Source of the DNA: Chloroflexota bacterium | GTDB lineage: Bacteria; Chloroflexota; Anaerolineae; Anaerolineales; Villigracilaceae | Direction: 5' to 3' | Length of the DNA: 64,000 nucleotides | Assembly (NCBI GenBank): GCA_024224815.1 | Contig: JAAENC010000353.1 | Location: 1 to 64,000 of the forward strand | In this document: positions 27,580-36,435 of the stretch, in pieces | Numbering within the stretch: the first letter of the stretch is position 1 | How the letters are laid out: every line of letters begins with the position of its first letter | The notes under the pieces: model-generated | The model's input: the letters and a program-made list of their open reading frames with translations, nothing else | The model's database searches: none | Told to the model about the DNA's origin: nothing | Program-made: the position numbers and the translations under genes

Positions 27580-29385
27580 ATGAAAGAAACAATTCAAAAT
27601 GTGATCGAGAAATATAATCGAGACCGTAATCGTCTAATGGATATTTTGATCGCTATTCAAAATATGCACCAACATATTCCAGAAGACGCAGTTAGCATTA
27701 TTGCGGATCAACTCGGCATTTCAAAGGTTGACGTGAAGCAAACCATTACCTTCTACCATTTCTTTACATTAACGCCTGTTGGGGAGTATGCTGTATATCT
27801 CAATGACAGTGCCGTGGCTAATATCAAGGGGCGAGCAGAAGTCGTTCAAGCTTTTGAAGATGAATTAGGTATTCCCTTCAACAGTGTTACCACAGACGGG
27901 TTAATCGGTATTTGGGATACTGCTGATATAGGCATGAACGATCAGGAACCAGCAGCTCTTATCAATGGGACAGTGTTTACCAATCTAACTTCAGAGAAAG
28001 TCAAGAGTCTTATTACCGGAATGCGAGCTGGCAAAGATATGCTAGAGCTTATGAGGGTTATTGATGCCGAATTGGATGGCCCTGAGCTACTATCCACTAT
28101 GGTGAAGAATAACATCCGTCAAAAGGGTGCTGTTCTATTCTCTGATGCTTATGAAGTCGGATATGCTTTACGACAGGCAATCAATCGGACGCCTGTAGAA
28201 GTTGTTGATGAAGTTAAGAGATCTAATCTTCGCGGGCGTGGTGGTGCAGGCTTCCCTGCAGGACTCAAATGGGATTTCTGCCGACAATCTCGTGGCGAGG
28301 AAGTTTACGTGGTTTGCAATGCAGATGAAGGAGAACCGGGGACATTTAAAGACCGGGTAATACTCACGGAATTACCCAAACTTCTCTTCGAGGGGATGGC
28401 AATTGCCGGTTACGCAATCGGCGCGAAACAAGGCATTGTTTATTTGCGTTATGAATACAGATATATGTTGGAATATCTGGAAAGCATTCTTCAAGAACTT
28501 CGAGAGCTAAACTTACTCGGCAAAAATATTGCAGGAAAAGCTGGCTTTGATTTTGATATCCGCATCCAACTTGGCGCGGGTGCTTATGTTTGTGGGGAAG
28601 AAACGGCACTGATTGAATCAATGGAAGGTAAGCGAGGTGAGCCGCGGAACCGACCTCCATTCCCTGTTCAAACAGGGTATCTAAATAAACCTACTGTAGT
28701 GAATAACGTCGAAACTCTGTGCTCTGTTGTTCAGGTGATTACAGAAGGGGCTGAATGGTTCAAATCCTTTGGAACCAGCGATTCATCTGGAACAAAACTT
28801 CTCAGTATCTCTGGGGATTGCAAGAACCCCGGTATCTACGCCGTAGAATGGGGCGTTACTATCCAGAAACTTATGAGGCGAACAGGGGCAAACAATGTTC
28901 AGGCTGTACAAATTGGTGGACCTTCTGGCATTTGTATTGGCCCAGACCAGTTCGACCGAGGCATTGCTTTTGAAGATTTAGCGACTGGCGGTTCTGTGAT
29001 CTTTATTAGCGAGGAACGTGATCTCTTAAAAGACTTCGTTTTGAACTTTATGAATTTCTTCATCGAAGAATCTTGCGGCTCATGTGGTCCTTGTCGTTCG
29101 TTAAACGTCATATTACGAAATAAATTACTCAAAATTCTGGATGGCAATGGTGTAGAACAAGATATTGATGAACTATACAAATGGGCCGGAGTCGGAAGGT
29201 CAGTTAATCGCTGTGGACTAGGTCAGACTGCAGCTAATCCAATCCTCACAACCATCGAGAATTTCCGCCATCTATATGAAGACTTGGTGCAGATGAATGA
29301 AAGCTTTGTCTCTGCATTTGATATGGAATCCGCTGTGGCGGAATCGTGTGAAGTCGTCGGTCGGGAACCTAATCTTTCTCGTTAG
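27580..29385 (+). CDS. hoxF: NAD-reducing hydrogenase diaphorase subunit HoxF (NuoEF-like)
   Basis: A 601-residue flavoprotein that exchanges electrons between NAD(H) and the hydrogenase. Residues about 1-150 are a NuoE-like thioredoxin fold, but all four [2Fe-2S] cysteines are missing (AVYLNDSAVAN and GIWDTADIGMND at the expected places). The NuoF-like part has the FMN/NADH loops GRGGAGFPAGLKW and CNADEGEPGTFKDR, then GAYVCGEETALIESMEG, and the [4Fe-4S] motif ESCGSCGPCR with a fourth Cys in NRCGLGQ. The ATG at 27580 follows AAAAAAGGG at about 9 nt; an in-frame TTG at 27574 is less likely. The hydrogenase genes follow, so this is not a complex I gene. Confidence 0.9.
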   Translation: MKETIQNVIEKYNRDRNRLMDILIAIQNMHQHIPEDAVSIIADQLGISKVDVKQTITFYHFFTLTPVGEYAVYLNDSAVANIKGRAEVVQAFEDELGIPFNSVTTDGLIGIWDTADIGMNDQEPAALINGTVFTNLTSEKVKSLITGMRAGKDMLELMRVIDAELDGPELLSTMVKNNIRQKGAVLFSDAYEVGYALRQAINRTPVEVVDEVKRSNLRGRGGAGFPAGLKWDFCRQSRGEEVYVVCNADEGEPGTFKDRVILTELPKLLFEGMAIAGYAIGAKQGIVYLRYEYRYMLEYLESILQELRELNLLGKNIAGKAGFDFDIRIQLGAGAYVCGEETALIESMEGKRGEPRNRPPFPVQTGYLNKPTVVNNVETLCSVVQVITEGAEWFKSFGTSDSSGTKLLSISGDCKNPGIYAVEWGVTIQKLMRRTGANNVQAVQIGGPSGICIGPDQFDRGIAFEDLATGGSVIFISEERDLLKDFVLNFMNFFIEESCGSCGPCRSLNVILRNKLLKILDGNGVEQDIDELYKWAGVGRSVNRCGLGQTAANPILTTIENFRHLYEDLVQMNESFVSAFDMESAVAESCEVVGREPNLSR

Positions 29386-29406
29386 ACACCTTGAAAAGGA
29401 AACATC

Positions 29407-30123
29407 ATGAAAAAAGCTGAAAAAATCACTTTCAAAATCGATGAGAAAACCTGTTATGCTTGGCCTGGTCAATCGATTGTTGATGCAGCGCGGGATAATG
29501 GTATTTACATCCCTTCACTATGCCATGTTGAGGGTCTCAAGCCTGCTGGTTCCTGCCGGATTTGCAACGTAACAGTAAATGGCCGTAATATGACAGCCTG
29601 CACTGCTCCTGTAGGAGAGGGAATGGTTGTAGAGAATGATACGCCTGAGTTGAATGAATTACGCAAGACAATAGTTGAAGTTTTATTCGTCTCAGGGAAT
29701 CACTTCTGCCCCTCTTGCGAAAAAAGCGGCAATTGTGAATTACAAGCGGTGGCTTACCGATATCAGATGATGGTCCCGCAATTTCCTTATGAATTTCCAG
29801 TCAAGGGTGTTGATGCTCGTCCCGATCTGATTCTTCATGATCGCAATCGATGCATTATGTGTAAGCGTTGCGTGCGTGGTATTGAGAAAGATGGAAAAGC
29901 CGTATTTTCTTTCGAAGGGCGTGGTGGAGAGCACCTTCAAATATCAATGGACATTGACTTGGCTTCACAATTATCGGAAGAAGAAGCTTTCGAAGCTATG
30001 GAAATTTGTCCCGTCGGCGCGATCTTGAAAAAAGAACGTGGCTTTGCGATACCGATCGGGGAGCGCAAGTTTGACAAGGCTCCGATTGGTAGCGAAATTG
30101 AGAACAGCGTTGAACAGGATTGA
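29407..30123 (+). CDS. hoxU: Diaphorase subunit HoxU (NuoG-like)
   Basis: A 238-residue iron-sulphur protein linking HoxF to HoxY. The N-terminal ferredoxin-like domain shows the [2Fe-2S] cysteines in CHVEGLKPAGSCRICNV and CTAPVG. Next is the His-Cys3 site HFCPSCEKSGNC (near 99-110), then a pair of [4Fe-4S]-type clusters beginning CIMCKRCVRG and ending CPVGAI. AAAAGGAAA precedes the ATG. The gene lies 21 nt after hoxF, and its stop is 5 nt before the hoxY start. Confidence 0.93.
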   Translation: MKKAEKITFKIDEKTCYAWPGQSIVDAARDNGIYIPSLCHVEGLKPAGSCRICNVTVNGRNMTACTAPVGEGMVVENDTPELNELRKTIVEVLFVSGNHFCPSCEKSGNCELQAVAYRYQMMVPQFPYEFPVKGVDARPDLILHDRNRCIMCKRCVRGIEKDGKAVFSFEGRGGEHLQISMDIDLASQLSEEEAFEAMEICPVGAILKKERGFAIPIGERKFDKAPIGSEIENSVEQD

Positions 30124-30128
30124 TAATT

Positions 30129-30677
30129 ATGAGTAAAAAAATTTTAGCGACAACTTCATTGGCTGGATGTTTTGGGTGCCATATGTCATTTTTAGACATA
30201 GATGAGAGAATTCTTGAGCTAATTGAATTAGTGGAGTTCAATAAATCTCCAATAGATGATATAAAGACCTTTACCAAGGAATGTGATATTGGCTTGATTG
30301 AAGGAGGCTGCTGTAATAGCGAAAACATTGAAGTATTAAAAGAATTTCGCAAACACTGCAAAATCCTGGTTTCGGTAGGTGAGTGCGCCATCATGGGTGG
30401 TTTGCCAGCTCTTAGAAATGGCATTTCCATCAAAGAGTGTTTGGAAGAAGCTTATCTAAATGGCCCCACTGTCGGAGAGAATACGGAGAAGATCATGCCT
30501 AATGACCCTGAACTTCCTATGCTCCTAGACAAAGTATATCCCTGCCATGAGATTGTCAAAATTGACTATTTCTTGCCCGGCTGCGCACCACGAGCGGACT
30601 TGATCTGGAATGCACTCGTTGCTTTGGTCACTGGCAATGAATTGGAATTACCCTACGAAGTTGTAAAATTTGATTAA
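30129..30677 (+). CDS. hoxY: [NiFe] hydrogenase small subunit HoxY
   Basis: A 182-residue small subunit carrying the proximal [4Fe-4S] cluster. The expected cysteines are present: LAGCFGCHMSF at the N-terminus, then SVGECAIMGG and LPGCAPRADLI; IEGGCCNSENIE adds further Cys residues. The short length, without distal cluster domains, is typical of cytoplasmic group 3 enzymes. The ATG at 30129 is preferred over the TTG at 30120, which lies inside hoxU and lacks the conserved MSKK start. It is co-transcribed with hoxF and hoxU. Confidence 0.93.
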   Translation: MSKKILATTSLAGCFGCHMSFLDIDERILELIELVEFNKSPIDDIKTFTKECDIGLIEGGCCNSENIEVLKEFRKHCKILVSVGECAIMGGLPALRNGISIKECLEEAYLNGPTVGENTEKIMPNDPELPMLLDKVYPCHEIVKIDYFLPGCAPRADLIWNALVALVTGNELELPYEVVKFD

Positions 30678-30689
30678 TAGGAAATTGGT

Positions 30690-32141
30690 ATGTCAAAAAA
30701 AATAACCATTGAACCGGTAACCAGAGTTGAAGGTCACGGCAAAGTGACAATCCATCTTGATGACAAGAATAATGTTGATTACACGAGATTGCATATCGTC
30801 GAATTTCGGGGATTTGAGCGCTTCATTCAGGGGCGTCCATACTGGGAAGCACCCGTTTTGGTGCAACGCCTATGCGGTATCTGCCCCGTAAGCCATCATT
30901 TGGCAGCTGCAAAAGCTCTGGATGTGCTCGTCGGTGCTGGAACTGGCGATGGGCTAACTGCTACCGGTGAAAAAATGCGTCGCCTGATGCATTATGGGCA
31001 AATGTTTCAATCCCATTCGCTGCACTTTTTCCACCTTGCATCTCCCGATCTACTCTTTGGTATTGATGCTGATCCCGCTATCCGTAACGTGATCGGTGTT
31101 GCCTTAGAGCACAAAGAACTTGCTGTGCAAGGCGTGATGATGCGCAAATTCGGACAGGAAATCATCCGCGCTACAGCTGGCAAGAAAATTCACGGCACAG
31201 GTGCGATTCCTGGTGGAATCAATAAACATCTCAGCCAGAAAGAAAAAACATCATTTATCAAGGGTGCAGATCCGCTCAATATCGATAAGATGGTTGAGTG
31301 GTCGCAAGAAGCTTTAGCCTTCTTCAAGGATTACTACACTAAGAACCAGAGTTTTATTGATGATTTCGCCGCTTTCCCCTCCAGCCATATGAGCTTAGTG
31401 CGTAAAGATGGTGCTCTAGATCTGTATCATGGCGTGTTGCGAGCTGTTGATGCTGATGGAAAAAAGATCCTTGATGATGTGGATTATCAGGATTACGAAG
31501 AGTATATTGAAGAAGAAGTTCGTTCCTGGACTTATATGAAGTTTCCCTATCTCAAACATTTGGGGAAGGAAAAAGGCTGGTACCGTGTTGGACCTTTAGC
31601 TCGTATGAACACCTGCGACTTCATTCCAACGCCGCTTGCGCAGACTGAGTTGGAAGAGTTCAGGGCATTGACAAATGGTAAACCAAATCAACACTGCCTT
31701 CACTATCACTATGCTCGCTTGATCGAAACCTTGCACTCAGCAGAAGTTATGCGAGATTTACTCCATGATCCTGATCTGATGAAAGGTGATTTAACTGTAA
31801 CGGGTACTAAAGTTAATAAGGGTGTTGGGGTGATCGAAGCCCCGCGTGGGACCTTATTCCACCATTATGAGATTAATGACCATGATCAGATCACGCGTGC
31901 GAACCTGATTGTATCTACCACAAATAACAACGAACCGATGAATAAATCTGTCAATCAGGTTGCTCATTCGTGGATGGATGGTCAACCCGAAATTACCGAA
32001 CCGATGATGAATGCAGTCGAAGTTGCCATTCGTGCATATGATCCCTGCCTTAGCTGTGCTACCCACGCCCTTGGACAGATGCCGCTTGAGATCTCGCTTT
32101 ATGATGCGAACGAAAACCTGTTGGATACCAAGAGAACTTAA
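30690..32141 (+). CDS. hoxH: [NiFe] hydrogenase large subunit HoxH
   Basis: A 483-residue catalytic subunit. The two nickel-binding CxxC motifs are intact: RLCGICPVSH near residue 62 and DPCLSCATH near the C-terminus. Beyond that His, 24 residues (starting ALGQMPLEIS) form the peptide that a maturation protease removes; the protease gene follows directly. With hoxF, hoxU and hoxY the enzyme would be a cytoplasmic bidirectional NAD-linked (group 3d) hydrogenase. AGGAAA precedes the ATG. The hyp cofactor-assembly genes are not in this window. Confidence 0.95.
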   Translation: MSKKITIEPVTRVEGHGKVTIHLDDKNNVDYTRLHIVEFRGFERFIQGRPYWEAPVLVQRLCGICPVSHHLAAAKALDVLVGAGTGDGLTATGEKMRRLMHYGQMFQSHSLHFFHLASPDLLFGIDADPAIRNVIGVALEHKELAVQGVMMRKFGQEIIRATAGKKIHGTGAIPGGINKHLSQKEKTSFIKGADPLNIDKMVEWSQEALAFFKDYYTKNQSFIDDFAAFPSSHMSLVRKDGALDLYHGVLRAVDADGKKILDDVDYQDYEEYIEEEVRSWTYMKFPYLKHLGKEKGWYRVGPLARMNTCDFIPTPLAQTELEEFRALTNGKPNQHCLHYHYARLIETLHSAEVMRDLLHDPDLMKGDLTVTGTKVNKGVGVIEAPRGTLFHHYEINDHDQITRANLIVSTTNNNEPMNKSVNQVAHSWMDGQPEITEPMMNAVEVAIRAYDPCLSCATHALGQMPLEISLYDANENLLDTKRT

Positions 32142-32147
32142 TTTATA

Positions 32148-32633
32148 ATGCAAACCTTGCTCTACGGTTACGGAAACTTAGGACGTCAAGATGACGGATT
32201 AGGGATTCTGCTAAGTCAAAAATTAGAAGTCTGGGTATCCGAGCAGGGATTACTCGGTTTCGAATTTGAGAATAATTACCAACTGAATATTGAAGATGCT
32301 GCCGCGATCGCTAGCAAAGACCTTGTGATTTTTGCTGATGCATCCGTAGAGGAAATTGATGATTTCTGTTTGAGTGTGGTGGATGGAAAAAAAGAGCTTT
32401 CATTCACCACTCATGCAGCTTCACCGGGCTATATTGTTCAACTCTGCAATAAACTCTTCGAAAAAGAACCCCTGGTCTTATTGCTGCATATCAAAGGCTA
32501 TGAATGGGATTTTCAGGAAGGACTTTCTGAGAGGGCAAGGGAAAATCTCGATCAGGCCCTTGAATATATGAAAACGCTGCTGGAGGATAGGGAAAGCATC
32601 TTAGAATCAAGGGAAAGATTAAAACTTTGCTAA
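32148..32633 (+). CDS. hoxW: Hydrogenase maturation protease (HoxW/HyaD family)
   Basis: A 161-residue endopeptidase that trims the large-subunit C-terminus after nickel insertion. The family start LYGYGNLGRQDDGLGI has the nickel-sensing Asp within RQDDG; the second motif falls at YQLNIEDAAAI, and HAASPG appears near residue 85. The C-terminus adds a charged helix (EDRESILESRERL). It begins 6 nt after hoxH, so dedicated processing of HoxH is likely. The symbol follows operon position. Confidence 0.85.
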   Translation: MQTLLYGYGNLGRQDDGLGILLSQKLEVWVSEQGLLGFEFENNYQLNIEDAAAIASKDLVIFADASVEEIDDFCLSVVDGKKELSFTTHAASPGYIVQLCNKLFEKEPLVLLLHIKGYEWDFQEGLSERARENLDQALEYMKTLLEDRESILESRERLKLC

Positions 32634-32704
32634 ATACTGATCTTTCTGATACATCGATTGGAAGATTCTCCGTTATTGCTTCTTCAAAGGTAATATTAAA
32701 AGTA

Positions 32705-32731
32705 AAGAACCTGCGTATAACGCAGGTTCTT
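32705..32731. terminator. Terminator of the hydrogenase operon
   Basis: AAGAACCTGCGT and ACGCAGGTTCTT pair perfectly around an ATA loop. A-rich and T-containing flanks suit termination in both directions between hoxW and the convergent CBS gene. Confidence 0.75.
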
Positions 32732-32832
32732 ATGTAAATACTCAAAATATTTTTCGTTGCTAACTGAAGTATTCTAAAAATAGTAGCCTTTGATTTTGTG
32801 CCAGAAAATAGCTTCTGGAACCAACGACAGAA

Positions 32833-33297
32833 CTATTTCTTATTTATTGTGATATAGGAGCCGGTAATATAGTTTCCAAGCTGCTCAATAACATATTCTT
32901 GCTTTGAAATAATCGCATTTACAATATCCCCAATCGAAATAATGCCTATTAATTCATCATCATCTACAACAACAGGAAGGTGACGAATGCGTTTGTCTGT
33001 CATTAGCGCCATGCATTCTTCCGTGGTGTTTTCCGGCTTGACGAAGACTACTCTCTTGGTCATGATTTCCTTAACAGGAAGTGTCTTTTCAGACTTTCCC
33101 GCCAGAGTAACTTTTCGGGCATAGTCGCGTTCAGAAAAAAAACCTACCACCTTCTTATCATCCAAGACAATTAAGGCCCCTACACCTTTTTCAGACATGG
33201 AGCTAAGAGCGTCGAAAACGGTTGTATCAGGGGATATTGACCAAACTTCATGGCCTTTTTCTGACAGGATTTCTTTTACGGTCGTTGTTTTAGGCAT
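32833..33297 (-). CDS. CBS-domain pair protein
   Basis: A 154-residue protein made of two CBS domains. The first is near residues 10-70 (VWSISPDTTVFDALSSM, GALIVLDDKKVVGFFSERDYARKV in two parts), the second near 78-145 (MTKRVVFVKPENT, LPVVVDDDELIGIISIGDIV). Such free-standing Bateman modules bind adenine nucleotides and sense cell energy state. AAGGAGAATAAG stands before the ATG. It faces the hydrogenase operon, but no functional link is shown. Confidence 0.9.
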   Translation of the reverse strand: MPKTTTVKEILSEKGHEVWSISPDTTVFDALSSMSEKGVGALIVLDDKKVVGFFSERDYARKVTLAGKSEKTLPVKEIMTKRVVFVKPENTTEECMALMTDKRIRHLPVVVDDDELIGIISIGDIVNAIISKQEYVIEQLGNYITGSYITINKK

Positions 33298-33528
33298 CTT
33301 ATTCTCCTTGTTCAGATTATAGGTTAGTGAATGTTGTCACATAAAAAGTATACACCAAAAGACATTATCTTGGTAGATTTCTTGAAGTATTTAATGACCA
33401 CAAAATGAATTTCTAACAACTATAATTTGTGTGAAAAATGCCATTCGAACTACGGTGGTGAATGCTTGGTAGCCCCCTTTATCTGGAATAAAAAATAACG
33501 AAAATCTTTTGCTATGAAAGTCAGAAGA

Positions 33529-34653
33529 CTATAGATTTTTCTCATAAACCCGATGCTTTTTATAAAACTCAATCCCAAAATGATTGCGCATTTCGCGAAG
33601 CATATTTTCATTTTCGGTACGGATCTGCACCACTTCGGCATGTTGGAATTGCCCACTTTCTTGAGCAGATTTATTGATCTCGCTAAAGAGAATTGCCAAC
33701 CCGCCTGAACCGCGATATTTCTCCAACAAGCCCGCACCATTAAAATTAAGCCAATCGGTTTTTTTCTTTTCACGAAGAGCCTGTATCCATCCGAAGGGGA
33801 GCAACTTGCCGCGTGTTTTTTGAATTGCAGCAGAAATATCGGGGTACGCCAGCACAAATCCAACAGGTTTTTCCCCTTTGAGCACCACTTTAACCAGTTT
33901 TGGGTTAGCGATCCAGATCAATTGCTCTCCCAGCGAAGCAATCTCTTCATCAGTGATCGGCACATTTGCCCCCGCATCGCCGAGCGAGCCGTTATATAAC
34001 TCTTTCAAATGGGGCAGAAGGGCACGCAAATCCTTTGCCTTTTTATAGCGTGCGACCCGTAAATTCCTCCGTTTTTGGACACGCTCAGCTACACGGTGTA
34101 TGCGCTCGTCAAAAGGTGTTTCAGAATGAAGATAACCTGAAACTGTCTCCCGATTCATCCTAAAGCTTTGTTGTTCGACCAATTTCACATAATATTCAGG
34201 ATTATAGGGCTGCCCAAAAGCAGGACGATGCTCGAATCCCTTCACGAGTAGACCATTTCCATCCATCGGGGTGAAACCATGGGGGCCTAGCAGGATATTA
34301 AGCCGACGCGCGCGTGCCCATTGGCTTGCTGCCGCAAAAAGGGCATCTGCCACGCCCGCATCATCTACCGTTTCAAAGAGATAGAAAAAGGCAGTATTCT
34401 CCCCCCGAAAATCGTTGTAGCGCCGATTATCCATCACGCAGATGCGTCCGAGCAGATCGTTTTTTTGACGGGCGATGAAAAATGCCGCCTCCGAATGTTG
34501 ATAAAAGGGAGCCCTGTTTCGGTCAAGAACGAGACGTGCATCCCCGGCAAAAGGCGGCACCCACTGTGGAATATCCTTATAAATTAAAAAGGGGATGGTG
34601 AGAAAATCCCGCACATCCCTCTTGTTGGTAGTGTCGATTTGGTGGATTTTCAT
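33529..34653 (-). CDS. GNAT-like acyltransferase-fold protein
   Basis: A 374-residue protein of a family often annotated as hypothetical or as a GNAT N-acetyltransferase. The start MKIHQIDTTNKRDVRDFL, the PFLIYKDIPQWVPP motif and GPHGFTPMDGNGLLVKGF are hallmarks. The second half has a GNAT-like stretch, PVGFVLAYPD, and NFNGAGLLEKYRGSGGLAILFSEI, which looks like an acyl-CoA loop. No ribosome site is evident. A substrate is not known for this family as far as I can recall. The downstream gap at 33298-33528 holds nothing recognisable. Confidence 0.7.
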   Translation of the reverse strand: MKIHQIDTTNKRDVRDFLTIPFLIYKDIPQWVPPFAGDARLVLDRNRAPFYQHSEAAFFIARQKNDLLGRICVMDNRRYNDFRGENTAFFYLFETVDDAGVADALFAAASQWARARRLNILLGPHGFTPMDGNGLLVKGFEHRPAFGQPYNPEYYVKLVEQQSFRMNRETVSGYLHSETPFDERIHRVAERVQKRRNLRVARYKKAKDLRALLPHLKELYNGSLGDAGANVPITDEEIASLGEQLIWIANPKLVKVVLKGEKPVGFVLAYPDISAAIQKTRGKLLPFGWIQALREKKKTDWLNFNGAGLLEKYRGSGGLAILFSEINKSAQESGQFQHAEVVQIRTENENMLREMRNHFGIEFYKKHRVYEKNL

Positions 34654-34668
34654 ATTAATAATGGCACT

Positions 34669-34746
34669 GTCATCGCGAGGAGGGCTTTAGCCCGACGTGG
34701 CGATCTCCGACTTAGCAGGGAGATTGCTTCGCTTCGCTCGCAATGG
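34669..34746. repeat. Dispersed intergenic palindrome (REP-like)
   Basis: The outer arms CATCGCGAG and CTCGCAATG pair with one mismatch, and inner arms GCGATCTCC and GGAGATTGC pair with a G-U. A small hairpin GGGCTTTAGCCC sits in the left half. It resembles the CGCGAGG...GGAGATTGCTTCG elements scattered between genes in many bacteria. It fills the gap between the GNAT and MFS genes. Confidence 0.7.
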
Positions 34747-34751
34747 CATAA

Positions 34752-36047
34752 TTACGCCGCCTGACGTGCTTTTTCATCCTCCGCGCGTTTTGCCATTTGC
34801 GCACGCAAGGAAGCAATATCGCCGTCGATGAAGAACATTGCACCGAGGTAAAAAGCAAAACAGGCTGCCCAAGCGATGATTGAAATATTGAGAATTGCGT
34901 TTTGCATGGAGCTTGCGTCTGCGATGACGCCCGCGATAATGGGCGCGGATGCTGCGCCCGCATTTTCGATAAAATACTCAACTGATTGTGCTGTACTGCG
35001 GACTTCGGGCGCTGTCACATCGTAGACTGTAGAAACGACATTGGGCGATGAAAAAGGCATAAAGAGCGCGGCAATTGCCATGAAAATAAAGAAGGTTGTG
35101 CGTGCTTCGATGGGGGCGTTGATAGCGAGGGAGAGAAAAATCATACCCATAATAACGCCGATGCTCGAAACGATGATGCGCCCTTTATGCGTGCGTTTGA
35201 AGAGCCAATCGCCGAGTGCGCCGCCAACAAAATAGCCACCGGCGAGAATGAGAATGATGGGCGCCATCGTGAAGAGAACGCTATTTTCGTCGTAATTTCG
35301 TTCTTTGGCAAGATAGTCGAAGAAGAAATAGGTGATGACATTCCAAGGAAAAACGCCGGCAAAACCTTGCAGGAGCACAAACCACATGGTCTTCTTTTTG
35401 AAGACATCTTTGGCGGCGCTCCACGAGAAATTGAATTGACCGATCTCGTCCATGCCTTCAAATTCAGGCTCGGATTGTCCGCGCGGCATTTCTTTTACGC
35501 CGAAATAAATGGTAACGGAGAGCACAAGGCCGAGCGCGCCGGTGATATAGAAAACATTCCGCCAGCCGATAATGGGCGCGACCATGAGCGCCATCACCAT
35601 GCCGACCAAATATCCGATTGGTTGGCTAAGTTGGAGCACACCGTATACTTTAGAGCGTTTTTCCGGCTCAAAATAATCGGCTATTAGGCTGTACAAACCG
35701 GGATAAGACGAATCATCTACACCAGTGGATGCGCGGGTGATCACAAAGGGGATATAAGTGCGGACAATGGCACTGAGCCAGGTAGTTGATCCCCAGATAA
35801 AAGAGGCGAGCGCAAGCAGTTTTGAACGTGCGTAACGGTCGTAGAGGTAGCCCCAGATCGGATACAGGATCGTACTAACGACCAATGCGCCCGAAATAAT
35901 AAACCCAAACTGCGTATTCGTGATGCCGAACTCATCGCTGATGGGGCCTTTGAGTGGACCGATCAGCAGTTTGTCGGTTTGGTGCAATAACATGAAGGTA
36001 AAGAAGATCGCAACAACTCGCCAGCGCTTGGTTTTTCCTTTTGTCAT
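34752..36047 (-). CDS. MFS transporter
   Basis: A 431-residue protein with 12 hydrophobic helices and a cytoplasmic central loop. The MFS motif A appears as GYLYDRYARSKLL after helix 2 (about 64-76) and is echoed in GGALGDWLFKRTHKGR after helix 8. TRASTGVDDSSYPGLYSLIADYF is typical of the anion/sugar-phosphate symporter branch. The C-terminus is charged (MAKRAEDEKARQAA). GAGG lies 6 nt before the ATG. The substrate is unknown. Confidence 0.88.
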   Translation of the reverse strand: MTKGKTKRWRVVAIFFTFMLLHQTDKLLIGPLKGPISDEFGITNTQFGFIISGALVVSTILYPIWGYLYDRYARSKLLALASFIWGSTTWLSAIVRTYIPFVITRASTGVDDSSYPGLYSLIADYFEPEKRSKVYGVLQLSQPIGYLVGMVMALMVAPIIGWRNVFYITGALGLVLSVTIYFGVKEMPRGQSEPEFEGMDEIGQFNFSWSAAKDVFKKKTMWFVLLQGFAGVFPWNVITYFFFDYLAKERNYDENSVLFTMAPIILILAGGYFVGGALGDWLFKRTHKGRIIVSSIGVIMGMIFLSLAINAPIEARTTFFIFMAIAALFMPFSSPNVVSTVYDVTAPEVRSTAQSVEYFIENAGAASAPIIAGVIADASSMQNAILNISIIAWAACFAFYLGAMFFIDGDIASLRAQMAKRAEDEKARQAA

Positions 36048-36117
36048 GGGATACCTCGTCTTTTAGGGAATAAAATGAATGGGAGAAGTTTATATTAGAA
36101 AGAAAGGTGTGTCAAAT

Positions 36118-36149
36118 AAAAAGAGCCTTCCGGGCGGAAGGCTCTTTTT
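36118..36149. terminator. Strong bidirectional terminator
   Basis: AAAAAGAGCCTTCC pairs perfectly with GGAAGGCTCTTTTT over a GGGC loop. It stands 16 nt downstream of the 49-residue membrane protein gene (same orientation as the MFS gene) and ends that transcript. Confidence 0.9.
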
Positions 36150-36164
36150 GAAAATAAGTAAAAA

Positions 36165-36314
36165 CTATTTCCCGACAAAAAGAGTGATAGCAGCACCGAG
36201 AGCAAAGATGCCCATCAGGACACCTGGGGCGGCAAAAACACCAAATGCGGCAAGACCAGCGAACAAGAAATATAAAACCATAAACCAGGTGGAAAGAGCT
36301 TTGGGCATATTCAT
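36165..36314 (-). CDS. Small two-helix membrane protein (49 aa)
   Basis: A 49-residue reading frame, MNMPKALSTWFMVLYF then LFAGLAAFGVFAAPGV and LMGIFALGAAITLFVGK, forms two hydrophobic helices with a Pro/Gly turn. AAAGGAGA lies 6 nt before the ATG, and a strong terminator follows the stop, so this is an independent transcription unit. The composition and clean signals make it a real gene. No known family is recognised; it resembles the many small stress-related membrane proteins of bacteria only in type. Confidence 0.75.
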   Translation of the reverse strand: MNMPKALSTWFMVLYFLFAGLAAFGVFAAPGVLMGIFALGAAITLFVGK

Positions 36315-36421
36315 TTAAAATCTCCTTTGGGTGTTGTGCTGACAGAGCTGCCAGCTTGGTTGTAATAACCCAAATATTATTTGAGAGTTACAAAATTTTC
36401 AGCATTGCGTACTCAAAATGG

Positions 36422-36427
36422 TACAAT
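36422..36427 (+). promoter_or_regulatory. Putative -10 box for a leaderless ABC exporter mRNA
   Basis: TACAAT is followed by 8 nt and the ATG at 36436. There is no ribosome site before either candidate start. The box overlaps the upstream in-frame ATG at 36418, which argues against that start. Confidence 0.35.
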
Positions 36428-36435
36428 CATGGCTT

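Noticed and set aside
27580-30123. Complex I (nuoEFG) genes
   Set aside because: The following genes are hydrogenase small and large subunits and a maturation protease, with no membrane subunits.
36079-36318. 79-aa plus-strand ORF
   Set aside because: It runs through a terminator and is the complement of the well-supported 49-aa membrane protein gene.
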